From Myxococcales bacterium (GTDB lineage Bacteria > Myxococcota_A > UBA9160 > UBA4427), in contig DUCN01000074.1 of assembly GCA_012959805.1 (NCBI GenBank), positions 21,005 to 85,004 on the forward strand: a stretch of 64,000 bases of DNA, written 5' to 3'. Position 1 is the stretch's first letter. The number at the start of each line of letters is the position of its first letter. The position numbers were made by a program, and so were the translations under genes. The notes under the pieces are model-generated. The model saw only the letters and a program-made list of their open reading frames with translations, did not search any database and was not told the origin of the DNA. Positions 8,543 through 17,505 of this stretch are shown here, in pieces.

Positions 8543-11218
8543 TTGGGAAAGTCGATCGCGAAGAAAAAGACGAGTCGGCTATCCAAATTCGTACGTCCCA
8601 CGACAATCGACCTTCATTTCCATCTTGATCCGGAGAAGAAGACGTTCCACGGGAATGCCGAGTACACGCTGAGTCTCGAAAAACGAACGCGAACGATCGA
8701 ACTTCATTGCGCGGAACTTCGCGTTTCAAGAGTTCGGCTCCGAGCCAGGAATGCTTCCCTCCGCCCGCGGATCGAGAGCCATCCTGAATCCGAATCCATC
8801 GTCCTGCATTTCGACACTCTCCTTCCGGCCGAATCCATTTCCCTCGAACTCGACTTTCGCGGTCGCGTTCGAAACGATCTGCGGGGCCTCTATCGCTCCG
8901 TCGATCGAGAATTGCCCTGGCTCGCCACGCAACTCTGCCCGACCGATGCGCGCCGCTTCTTCCCCTGCTTCGACGAACCGGGCATCAAGGCGCAATACAG
9001 GATTCGTGTCACAACCAACAAAGACCAGACCGTACTCTCCAACTCACCGATCGAATTCGAGGTTGACGTCGAAGCGAGTATTCATGCTAAGGCCAACGGT
9101 TCAACCGATCAGGGTGCAGACCAGAAGACCGTCCAATTCGAAACGACCCCCCCTCTCTCTGCCTACCTGATTGCCGTCGCCGTTGGGCCCTTTGTGGCCA
9201 CGCCCGCTCGGATGAGCGGCTCGACACCGATTCGTGTCTACACGCTGCCGGGCCGCCAGCACCTCGCACGCTTTGCCCTCGAAACCGCACACCAGGGCTT
9301 ATCGCATCTCGAAAAATGGTTCGGGATGGAGCATCCGTACGCCAAACTCGATCTTCTGGCGCTACCGGATTTCGCCTTTGGCGCCATGGAGAATGCAGGC
9401 GCTGTTTTCTTTCGTGACTCGGTTCTGCTGCTCGACGCCAAAGAGGCTTCCTTCGAAGCGCGCAAGCGAGCGGCGGAGACTGTCGTCCACGAAATCTCTC
9501 ATATGTGGTTCGGCAATCTGGTCACCATGGCTTGGTGGAATGATCTTTGGCTGAATGAATCCTTCGCCACATGGATGGCGTACGAAATCATCGAGCAGTG
9601 GCAGCCAGAATGGCAGATCTGGCTCGACTTTGCGCATCGGCGTGAAGAAGCACTCGCAATCGATGCACTCGAGAGCAGCCACCCCATCGCACCTATCATC
9701 CGCGATGCCCAAGAAGCGCACGAGAATTTTGATGCGATCACCTACACGAAAGGCGCTTGCGTACTTCGAATGCTCGAGGGTTATCTCGGAAGCGAGGTCT
9801 TTCAGGCTGGCATTCGCCTCTACATCAATCGCTACAAAGAAGGCGCCGCCTCGGCTTCGAATTTATGGGCCGCACTCTCGGAAGCCTCCGAGCTTCCGAT
9901 CGAGAAGATCGTCGCGCCCTGGACGGTCCAGACCGGATATCCACTCGTCTCGCTACATCGCACAAATGTTGCCGGAAAGAAGGATCTGGAACTCAGGCAA
10001 GAACGCTTCCTTGCCCTTCCCGCGCCGAAATCTCGAAAAGGGTCGACGACCCGGGGCGCGACAAAATCGATGGCCCGCGGAGTCTCGCCGCGCTGGCAGA
10101 TCCCTTGGGTTGGCCGCGGCGCGCGACGCAGGGGCGGCAAGAACGAGCAGATGAACCATCTACTCGTCAATCTGCGATGTCGTTTCCCGATGGGCGCCGG
10201 CGACCTGTCCTGGATCTACGGAAATTCGCGCGAGGCCGGGTTTTTTCGGATCGAACACGGCAAGGCCGAATTCGAAGATCTCCTCAAGCACCTACCGGCC
10301 CTCTCCACGCTCGAACGCATCGGATTCATTGGGCATCAATGGGCGCTGGCTCGTACGGGCCGGCAATCGGTGTCTCGGTTGCTCGATCTCCTCGCGGCTC
10401 TCGGCGAGGATGGAGATCCGGATGTGTTGTTCGCCGTCGCGAGCGCCCTCGGACGACTGAGTCAGCGAATCGCACCCAGCCGAGGGTCCGATGTCGAAGA
10501 CCAATTCCGAAGTTGGATCGCCGCGCATTTCGAAGGAAAACTCCACGATCAAGGCCTCAAACCTACTTCGGGCGAAGATTTGCGAGAACGATTGCGACGC
10601 GGACAGCTCTTTCGAATCCTCGGTCAATTGGCCGAGTCGAATGAGATTCTCGAGCATTGCGCGAAGAGCGCAGCCAAATCCCTGTCTTCCGGAAAATCGC
10701 TGAGCCCCGAACTGGGCGACGTGGTCATTCGCATCGCTGCAAGCCAGGGCGATCTCGAGTTTCATAAGATGTTATGCACGGCCACGCGCGAAGCCACGAC
10801 GCCCCAAGCGCGACGTCGCACGCTCTTCGGGCTCGCCGAGTTTGACGAACCCGGGCTGCTTCGCGCGACCTTCAAGGCCAGCATCGACTCAACGCTGGCC
10901 CCCGCACCCGACCGTGCCGCGCTGCTCGCCGCCCTTCTGACCCGACCCTCGACGGCGGCGGCAACCTGGCACCATCTCACTCGGGTTTGGCCACGCCTCG
11001 AAAAGCAGATGCCCCCGATTCTCCTGGCACGCCTGGCGGGCTCGACAGCAGAGGCGCTGCCCTATTCGATGGCGGAGGAGGTCACAGAATTCTTCAGTGA
11101 CCACCCACTCTCCGCGGGCTCACGCGTGCTTCGCCAAGTGGCGGAAGAAATGTCGATTGCCAAACGATTCGACCGGGACGCGGGCGCGCATTTCGAAGAC
11201 CATCTGGCAGACTTCTGA
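8543..11218 (+). CDS. M1 family metallo-aminopeptidase
   Basis: A protein of about 891 residues, gluzincin family M1 (ERAP/PSA/Tricorn F3 type), which removes N-terminal amino acids from peptides. Seen: the exopeptidase motif GAMEN (residues 280-284), zinc site HEISH (316-320) and the third ligand Glu in WLNE (339), i.e. HExxH-x18-E. The C-terminal 300 residues are helical and ERAP1-C-like. There is no signal peptide, so it is probably cytosolic. The TTG at 8543 is chosen because GGGGAGC precedes it and it opens just ahead of the substrate-binding N-domain; the frame is open back to 8183, but that part overlaps the DUF218 gene. A strongly basic, Gly/Arg-rich insertion at about 495-535 is unusual. 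Confidence 0.9.
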   Translation: MGKSIAKKKTSRLSKFVRPTTIDLHFHLDPEKKTFHGNAEYTLSLEKRTRTIELHCAELRVSRVRLRARNASLRPRIESHPESESIVLHFDTLLPAESISLELDFRGRVRNDLRGLYRSVDRELPWLATQLCPTDARRFFPCFDEPGIKAQYRIRVTTNKDQTVLSNSPIEFEVDVEASIHAKANGSTDQGADQKTVQFETTPPLSAYLIAVAVGPFVATPARMSGSTPIRVYTLPGRQHLARFALETAHQGLSHLEKWFGMEHPYAKLDLLALPDFAFGAMENAGAVFFRDSVLLLDAKEASFEARKRAAETVVHEISHMWFGNLVTMAWWNDLWLNESFATWMAYEIIEQWQPEWQIWLDFAHRREEALAIDALESSHPIAPIIRDAQEAHENFDAITYTKGACVLRMLEGYLGSEVFQAGIRLYINRYKEGAASASNLWAALSEASELPIEKIVAPWTVQTGYPLVSLHRTNVAGKKDLELRQERFLALPAPKSRKGSTTRGATKSMARGVSPRWQIPWVGRGARRRGGKNEQMNHLLVNLRCRFPMGAGDLSWIYGNSREAGFFRIEHGKAEFEDLLKHLPALSTLERIGFIGHQWALARTGRQSVSRLLDLLAALGEDGDPDVLFAVASALGRLSQRIAPSRGSDVEDQFRSWIAAHFEGKLHDQGLKPTSGEDLRERLRRGQLFRILGQLAESNEILEHCAKSAAKSLSSGKSLSPELGDVVIRIAASQGDLEFHKMLCTATREATTPQARRRTLFGLAEFDEPGLLRATFKASIDSTLAPAPDRAALLAALLTRPSTAAATWHHLTRVWPRLEKQMPPILLARLAGSTAEALPYSMAEEVTEFFSDHPLSAGSRVLRQVAEEMSIAKRFDRDAGAHFEDHLADF

Positions 11219-11269
11219 ATTTCCGACGTGAGCCTTGTCGGCGATTCACTTTCGCCCTACTTTCGTCTT

Positions 11270-12514
11270 ATGAAATCCTCACCGCCCAATCCCGCCAAGC
11301 GAATCCGAGAACTCGAACCACCCGGGTTTCGACCGGCGCGCAAGGGCCGTGGCGCCCGAGTGAATCCAACCGGCCGCTTCGAACAACGGCACGTCGAACC
11401 CGACTTTGAACACCTGGACCACTTAGGCCACCCAGACCACCTAGACCACCTCGAAGACGGGGACCACCCGGTCGACATTGAGCACTTCGACGACGCGCAA
11501 CATACCCAGCTCACCCACCTCGACAGCGAGACGCAACTCGAAGCGACCGCCGCGCTGCCTCCCGCACCTCGAACCGAGATCATTCCCGACGCATCGCGAT
11601 CGGCGCTCACTCGCAACAAGAGTCCAGACATCCCCTTCCAATTCAGTCTGAATCCCTATCGCGGCTGCGAACATGGATGCGCCTACTGTTATGCGAGGCC
11701 AACCCATGAGTACCTGGGCTATTCGGCTGGATTGGACTTCGAGACGAAGATCCTCGTGAAGGAGCGCGCGCCCGAGCTGCTGCGCAAGGAGCTCTCTGCT
11801 CGAAGCTGGAAACCACAAGTCGTAGCCATCTCAGGCGTGACGGACGCCTATCAACCCATTGAGCGACGGCTCGAAATCACCCGTCGATGCCTCGAAGTCT
11901 TCGCAGAATTCAGAAATCCAATCACGATCATTACAAAAAGTGCGCTCGTCACACGAGACATCGACTTGCTTCAACGGCTTGCCGCAGATCAGGCGGTCTC
12001 GGTCGCCCTTAGCATCACAACCCTGAATCCCGAACTCCAGCGAGTGCTCGAACCTCGGGCTTCGTCCTCGAAGGAGCGACTCCGAGCCATCAAAACGCTC
12101 ACCGATGCGGGAATTCCGACCGGCGTCATGGTCGCACCCATCCTGCCCGGACTCACGGACATGGAGACGCCCGCCCTACTCGAAGCCGCCGCCTCGGCGG
12201 GGGCGGGCTGGGCCGGACAAACTGTCCTGCGCCTGCCCCATGGTGTTCGAGAGATCTTCGACGACTGGCTCCTCACGCATCGACCGCTGCGGCGCAAGAA
12301 AGTACTCAGCCGACTCGAGTCCCTGCGCGGCGGCCGCCTGAACGATCCTCGATTCGGAACGCGGATGCGCGGTGAAGGTCGCTTCGCCGCGCAGATCGCT
12401 GACCTCTTTCGTTTATGGGCGCGACGCCAAGGGCTCGAGGGTCCCGCGCCCACGCTCTCGGCGGCCGCATTTCGCCGGCCCGGAGGTACGCAACTGTCGC
12501 TTGAACTAGATTAG
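11270..12514 (+). CDS. Radical SAM protein of the PA0069/SPL-like family with a His/Asp-rich insertion
   Basis: A 414-residue radical SAM enzyme. The [4Fe-4S] motif CEHGCAYC (Cys 133, 137 and 140) follows the family block NPYRGCEHGC. A KGRGARVNPTGRF opening and a TRNKSPDIPF segment match the uncharacterised PA0069 family related to spore photoproduct lyase. Between these two blocks (residues about 44-86) lies a repetitive run containing HLDHLGHPDHLDHLED, rich in His and Asp, which I do not recall from the family. ATG 11270 is chosen because homologues begin close to the KGRGA block; GTG 11228 in the same frame is an alternative. The function is unknown. It is followed after 4 bases by the DUF3626 gene. 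Confidence 0.8.
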   Translation: MKSSPPNPAKRIRELEPPGFRPARKGRGARVNPTGRFEQRHVEPDFEHLDHLGHPDHLDHLEDGDHPVDIEHFDDAQHTQLTHLDSETQLEATAALPPAPRTEIIPDASRSALTRNKSPDIPFQFSLNPYRGCEHGCAYCYARPTHEYLGYSAGLDFETKILVKERAPELLRKELSARSWKPQVVAISGVTDAYQPIERRLEITRRCLEVFAEFRNPITIITKSALVTRDIDLLQRLAADQAVSVALSITTLNPELQRVLEPRASSSKERLRAIKTLTDAGIPTGVMVAPILPGLTDMETPALLEAAASAGAGWAGQTVLRLPHGVREIFDDWLLTHRPLRRKKVLSRLESLRGGRLNDPRFGTRMRGEGRFAAQIADLFRLWARRQGLEGPAPTLSAAAFRRPGGTQLSLELD

Positions 12515-12518
12515 AGAC

Positions 12519-13766
12519 ATGGCGGGTACTGCGACCGACGCGACGGACACCACGGACGACGAGGCCGAAAATTCCAGCTCACTCACCCCAGCCCAACGGG
12601 CGGCACTTCGGTTCGTCGCCGAGCATGCGATCTCGAGGTCGGAAGCAGCCAATCAGCTCATCAACGAAGTCCTTCGCATGTCCAATCTATCCCGGCCGCC
12701 GGCAAATCCGATCGACGAAAGGAACAACAAGAGGACGGGCAATGAATCGGACGATGGACAGACGCGCTTTGAGAAATCGATCAGGGAGCTCAAGAACCAT
12801 GCTCGCGTCGCACTCCATTTCCACCCAGACCGGCCAGGCGCAAACGGCGACAGCGTGGCCGGATGCCTGCTCAGCGAGGGGTTCTACCGGTCCCAGTTCG
12901 AAACGGGAATCTCGAACGGCGGACTGACGGCCTACCCCGGCGGTGCGCGTCAGCGCTGGGAAGAGAAGCTCTTCGGCGGGGCCTATGAACAATCGAATGC
13001 CGACCCCGACAAGAGAGCGCACGAACGCCCAAAATACGGTGCCCTCGACGTGATGCGGCATGCCGACGGACCTTCGCCGCGCTTTGGCTCCTGCTATTTC
13101 CTTTTGATGCCGACGGTCTCGCGGCGCTGCACGTTGACCTACATGGACTCGAGCGAAGAGCCCGAGACCCGGGGTACGGTCGAAGCCTTCGACGACATCG
13201 TCGCCGCCATGCTAGGCGATGTTTTCAAGAGCGACTTCACGCTGGGCGAAAGCAACCTGACACCGCCTCGACTGATCGACCACTTGCTCGAGAATTCCCT
13301 TCGGCCGCTCGATGAGTCCGTCGCGCAACCGGCCACCCGGAATCTCAACCACTATATCGAGGCACAGGTCCACGGTGAAGTTTCTCTTGCGGAAGATGTC
13401 GAAGCACTGGTCATCGACCCCTGCTTTACACAGACCCAAACCGGAAAGACGCTCGAGTCGCTGTGCAACCAATATGAGATCGCCCTCTACCAACATGGCG
13501 GCTTCGCCCTTCCCGTCGATGAGATTCCCAGCGATTTCCGCGGGCCGAGCATGCCTTCACTCGCTGCGCGAATCGCGACGAACGACATCATCGACGTCGG
13601 GGTGATTGGACGAGCGGTGACTGAGCTCAAAGGAAATTCAGCGCGTTTCTCCGACCGGGGAAGCCATGACGAGGTGCTCCAGGAATTGAAGCTGCTTTGG
13701 CATGTGCTGGTTCGATACGGGCGTCCGGCGGGCGAGTTCGGGGGACCCGGCGTGAAACTGACCTAA
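12519..13766 (+). CDS. DUF3626 domain protein
   Basis: A 415-residue protein resembling the DUF3626 family. Recognisable blocks are LHFHPDR (about residues 98-104), FETGISNGGLTAYPGG, RWEEKLFGGAY, RPKYGALDV and GPSPRFGSCYF in the middle third. The first 90 residues are low-complexity, Asp/Thr/Ser-rich and probably disordered. No function is established that I know of, and no catalytic residues can be assigned with confidence. The conserved His, Tyr and Phe-rich blocks look like an enzyme core. It starts 4 bases after the radical SAM gene, so the two are probably translated from one message. Confidence 0.7.
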   Translation: MAGTATDATDTTDDEAENSSSLTPAQRAALRFVAEHAISRSEAANQLINEVLRMSNLSRPPANPIDERNNKRTGNESDDGQTRFEKSIRELKNHARVALHFHPDRPGANGDSVAGCLLSEGFYRSQFETGISNGGLTAYPGGARQRWEEKLFGGAYEQSNADPDKRAHERPKYGALDVMRHADGPSPRFGSCYFLLMPTVSRRCTLTYMDSSEEPETRGTVEAFDDIVAAMLGDVFKSDFTLGESNLTPPRLIDHLLENSLRPLDESVAQPATRNLNHYIEAQVHGEVSLAEDVEALVIDPCFTQTQTGKTLESLCNQYEIALYQHGGFALPVDEIPSDFRGPSMPSLAARIATNDIIDVGVIGRAVTELKGNSARFSDRGSHDEVLQELKLLWHVLVRYGRPAGEFGGPGVKLT

Positions 13767-13894
13767 AATGATTCCAGGGCGCGAACAAAGACGGGTCAGG
13801 CGGTACCTACTCTCCGTCATCCGCGCCAAGATTGCGCCAGCAGCGATTTCGTTCGTGAGTGCGCAAGTTCGAGAGTAACGGGAGAGACGAGAAA

Positions 13895-14638
13895 ATGAAC
13901 GACGATTCTTCGAAGAGCGATCACGAATCCGAGGCCAGCCACAGCTTTCTCCGAGACACGCTGGCACCCATTCTCGTCGTGATTGCGATCATCGTTCCTC
14001 TTCGATCGGCCGTTGCGGATTGGAATGATGTCCCGAGCGGATCGATGCGACCGACCATTCTCGAGGGCGACCGGATCTGGGTCAACAAACTCGCCTACGG
14101 CTTGCGCGTTCCGCTCACCATGTCCTGGATCACTCGCTGGGATGAACCTGTCCGCGGGGACATCGTGACTTTTGCCTCCCCAGACGACGGGATCCGGCTC
14201 GTCAAACGCATTATCGGCTTGCCCGGAGACCGAATTTCCATGCGCGCCAATCGGCTCTCGCTCAATGGACGAGAGCTCGACTACATCGAATTCGACGAGA
14301 CCCTCGAAAAACTACCAGAACCTCGACCCGGGGACGCGCAGACACCGGTGATCGTGCGAACCGAACAACTCGACACACATCCGCACGCCGTCACGGTCAT
14401 CCCGGCTCTGTCCGGTTACTCCGACTCTTTTCCCGAATTCACGGTGCCCGAGGGCCACTATTTCTTTCTCGGAGACAACCGTGATCAAAGCCGCGATTCC
14501 CGTTTTATCGGAACGGTCGCCCTCGATGAGATCTACGGCCGCGTAACCCATGTCGCTCTTTCCGTGGACCCCGATCATTATTATCGGCCGCGGTTCAGCC
14601 GCTGGATGAAGCCCTTGGATTCAGTCTTCGCGCAATAG
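13895..14638 (+). CDS. lepB: Signal peptidase I
   Basis: A 247-residue leader peptidase that removes signal peptides from exported proteins, anchored by one N-terminal membrane segment (residues 23-38). The catalytic Ser50 lies in PSGSM and the general-base Lys104 in RLVKR, followed by GLPGD. The conserved box GDNRDQSRDSRF is near the C-terminus. The start ATG 13895 has GGGAGAGACGAG upstream; a longer frame from 13859 lacks this. The family length is normal. The next gene begins 9 bases after its stop, so an operon with the ABC-class ATPase is likely. Confidence 0.95.
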   Translation: MNDDSSKSDHESEASHSFLRDTLAPILVVIAIIVPLRSAVADWNDVPSGSMRPTILEGDRIWVNKLAYGLRVPLTMSWITRWDEPVRGDIVTFASPDDGIRLVKRIIGLPGDRISMRANRLSLNGRELDYIEFDETLEKLPEPRPGDAQTPVIVRTEQLDTHPHAVTVIPALSGYSDSFPEFTVPEGHYFFLGDNRDQSRDSRFIGTVALDEIYGRVTHVALSVDPDHYYRPRFSRWMKPLDSVFAQ

Positions 14639-14647
14639 TCCGCCGAT

Positions 14648-16441
14648 ATGCGTCGCGAAGCGAAAGGGTCCGCAGATCTGAACGTGCTCCTCGATCGAAT
14701 CAACGGGCGCAGTTACAAGGCCTACCGCGATCTCGAAGGCGTCTGGCATTTCTCGGAATTCACGCTCTTCGTCGACCACACCCAATCCGATCCATTCGCA
14801 TCGCCCTCAAAGCTTCGCGTTCGCCTCGACTCCGAGACCACGAACCTACCCGAGGATGCCCTCGCCAATCCGACCCGCCGAATGGCCTGTGCCTCGTGGC
14901 TTGCACGAGCCTTTCGCAAAACCATCCATGACATTCGCCCCCCCCGAACGGGAACGGGCAAAGGCGGCCTCATCTCGATCGACGCGGGTGGCGCAGAAGT
15001 TCTCGAACGAACGGCCGTCGTCTTCGGCGACGGCTTCGTCGAAGCGCGAATCGAATTAGGCCTGCCAGCGGCGGGGCGGCGCATACTCGGTGGCGAAGCG
15101 GCAAACCTCCTCATCGACGTCCTCCCACGCATCGTCGCCCGAGCCTGGACCCGGCGTAGTGAATCGGACGGGCGCGACCTTCTTCACTTCATCAACTGCA
15201 TCGAGAACCAGGAAATAGTTCGGAGTTCGCTTCGCGAACGCAACCTGATTGCATTCGTCGGAGACGGCGCAATTCTTCCACGTGAGAGCGGGGCCACTGA
15301 ACGTCCGATGGACAGGGAGCGTGCATACCCGTTTCAATCGCCGGAACCCTTTCGCGTGGACATCGAAGTGCCGCACGCCGACGCAGGCGCACCCGGTCGA
15401 ATCTGGCATGGAATGGGAATTCCTCGCGGCATCGTATTACTCGTCGGCGGGGGGTATCACGGAAAATCGACACTGCTGCGTGCGATCGAACGAGGCATCG
15501 CCCCACATATCCCCGGCGATGGACGCGAAACCGTGGTGAGCGATCCCAGCCTCGTCAAAGTTCGCGCCGAGGACGGCCGAAGCATCCGAGACGTGGATAT
15601 CCGCGGCTTCATCGATCATCTCCCGAAGCCCCAAGGCGAATCCGACCCGCCGAGCACACGGGAATTCTCCAGTGCGGATGCGAGTGGCAGTACGAGCCAG
15701 GCTGCCAACATCGTGGAATCCATCGAGGCCGGTGCGACGGGCCTGCTCCTCGATGAAGATACCTCCGCGACCAACTTCATGGTTCGAGACGCGAAGATGC
15801 AGGCGCTCATCCATCCCAGAGATGAACCGATCACCCCCTACCTCGATCGCATTCGCGAACTCTATGACGTGTTTGGCATTTCGACGCTTCTCGTCATGGG
15901 CAGCTCCGGCGATTACTTCGCCGTCGCAGACGCCGTCATCGAAATGAAGGCCTATCAGGCCTATGATGTCAGTGCGAAGGCCAAAGAGATTGCGGGTCGC
16001 GGCGAGTCGAATGCCGATGTGGATTCGCGAACCGCCCTCACTGCACTCACCGCAGCACGCAAACGGATTCCCGATCGCACGAGTTTCGATGCCAGGCGAG
16101 GACGACGCCACCCAAAGATCTCGAGTCGTGGATGCGATGAGATGGTCTACGGCACAACCGAAATTGATCTGCGCGGCATCGAACAACTCTTCGATGCCAG
16201 TCAGACACGAGCTATCGGATGGGCGATTCTATATGCGGCAACCAAGATCATGAATGATCGGATGACAATCTCAGCAATGCTCAATGAGCTCGACCGCTTC
16301 TTCGACCAAGAAGGGCTCGACGTGCTCGGCCCTGACCATCGGTCCGGCCATCATCCGGGCGCCCTCGCTCGGCCGCGGCGGATCGAGATTGCGGCGGTCA
16401 TCAATCGAATGCGAACGCTTCGGCTCATTAGAGCGAGTTGA
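14648..16441 (+). CDS. Predicted ATPase of the ABC class (ABC_ATPase family)
   Basis: A 597-residue cytosolic protein of the ABC_ATPase family, whose best-known relative is the trypanosome RNA-editing factor MRB1590. Walker A is GGGYHGKST (residues 267-275) and Walker B is LLLDED (366-371). The SGSTSQAANI segment just before it corresponds to the ABC signature region. There are no membrane segments, so it is not a transporter component. The bacterial role is unknown. The family's link to RNA handling is established only for the trypanosome protein. It lies between signal peptidase I and an aspartoacylase-like gene on the same strand. Confidence 0.8.
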   Translation: MRREAKGSADLNVLLDRINGRSYKAYRDLEGVWHFSEFTLFVDHTQSDPFASPSKLRVRLDSETTNLPEDALANPTRRMACASWLARAFRKTIHDIRPPRTGTGKGGLISIDAGGAEVLERTAVVFGDGFVEARIELGLPAAGRRILGGEAANLLIDVLPRIVARAWTRRSESDGRDLLHFINCIENQEIVRSSLRERNLIAFVGDGAILPRESGATERPMDRERAYPFQSPEPFRVDIEVPHADAGAPGRIWHGMGIPRGIVLLVGGGYHGKSTLLRAIERGIAPHIPGDGRETVVSDPSLVKVRAEDGRSIRDVDIRGFIDHLPKPQGESDPPSTREFSSADASGSTSQAANIVESIEAGATGLLLDEDTSATNFMVRDAKMQALIHPRDEPITPYLDRIRELYDVFGISTLLVMGSSGDYFAVADAVIEMKAYQAYDVSAKAKEIAGRGESNADVDSRTALTALTAARKRIPDRTSFDARRGRRHPKISSRGCDEMVYGTTEIDLRGIEQLFDASQTRAIGWAILYAATKIMNDRMTISAMLNELDRFFDQEGLDVLGPDHRSGHHPGALARPRRIEIAAVINRMRTLRLIRAS

Positions 16442-16460
16442 ACCGGAAGGGAAACTCAAA

Positions 16461-17468
16461 ATGGTCACCGGCACGCGCTCCCCCATCACATCCGAGATCG
16501 ACTTCGACGCCGAAGGTCAACAAGTTGGCTTCTTGCGTTTGCCTCACTCCGTACACCGATCCGCCTATGGATGGATCCCGATCCCCATCGCGCAGATCAA
16601 GAATGGGGACGGGCCAACGTTGTTTCTCATGTCGGGAAATCACGGTGACGAATACGAGGGGCAGGTCACCCTGACGAAGCTCGTCCAGACGCTTGAACCG
16701 GATGCAATCCGCGGTCGCATCATCCTTCTTCCCATGGCGAACTACCCTGCGGCCAACGCTGGGCTGCGAACCTCTCCGATCGACGATGGCAATCTCAATC
16801 GTTCGTTTCCCGGCGATCCAGAAGGGTCCGTGACCCAGATCATCGCGCACTACATCGAACACGTACTCCTCGAAATGGCCGACTTCGCGATCGACCTCCA
16901 TGCAGGTGGCAGTTCCCTGCACTATCTCCCAACGGTCCTCTTCGGTGAAAGAAAGGACCCCGCCGAGAACGCCACGATTTTGAAGATGATGCGTAAATTC
17001 GGTGCTCCCTATGCCTGTAAATTTGCTCGTTCCAGGGCAAACGTTTGTTCTTCCGCGGCACGACGGCAGAGCACAGCCTTGATCACGGTCGAGATGGGTG
17101 GCTCGGGAACGGTTTCAATGGACAGCTTGAAAGTGGCGGAAGAAGGCGTCCAGCGAGTTATGGCGAGCTTCGGCTTCCTCGCCGCGCCCGATGTCGTACC
17201 CGCCCCCTCAACACGAATCCTCGAGATTTCGAGCGCGGACTGTTTCCTATATGCGGCCGAGGAGGGGCTCTTTGAGCCCCGGGTCGAATTGGGCGCAATG
17301 GTGCAGGCGGAACAAGTTGCGGGTGTGGTTCACACTCCACAAACGCCATGGAAGCCTTCTACGGAGGTTCGATTCAAAACCTCGGGATTGGTGATCTGTA
17401 AACGTGTTCCCGCTCGCGTGGAACGAGGCGATTGTCTATTTCATCTGGGAACAGACCTGTCCATCTAG
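16461..17468 (+). CDS. Succinylglutamate desuccinylase/aspartoacylase family deacylase
   Basis: A 335-residue zinc carboxypeptidase-fold deacylase. The zinc ligands are His61 and Glu64 in GNHGDEYEG and His147 in DLHAGG; the probable catalytic Glu is E211 in EMGGSG. A DDGNLNRSFPG block is also typical. Members hydrolyse N-acyl amino acids or related amides such as N-succinylglutamate, N-acetylaspartate and N-acetyl-diaminobutyrate. The substrate here is open: the usual neighbours of arginine (ast) or ectoine catabolism are absent. ATG 16461 is chosen for the GGAAGGGA site just upstream; the frame is open further back into the preceding gene. Confidence 0.85.
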   Translation: MVTGTRSPITSEIDFDAEGQQVGFLRLPHSVHRSAYGWIPIPIAQIKNGDGPTLFLMSGNHGDEYEGQVTLTKLVQTLEPDAIRGRIILLPMANYPAANAGLRTSPIDDGNLNRSFPGDPEGSVTQIIAHYIEHVLLEMADFAIDLHAGGSSLHYLPTVLFGERKDPAENATILKMMRKFGAPYACKFARSRANVCSSAARRQSTALITVEMGGSGTVSMDSLKVAEEGVQRVMASFGFLAAPDVVPAPSTRILEISSADCFLYAAEEGLFEPRVELGAMVQAEQVAGVVHTPQTPWKPSTEVRFKTSGLVICKRVPARVERGDCLFHLGTDLSI

Positions 17469-17505
17469 CAAAGACGGCCGGAGGCAGGTCGAACCTGCAC
17501 GCGTT

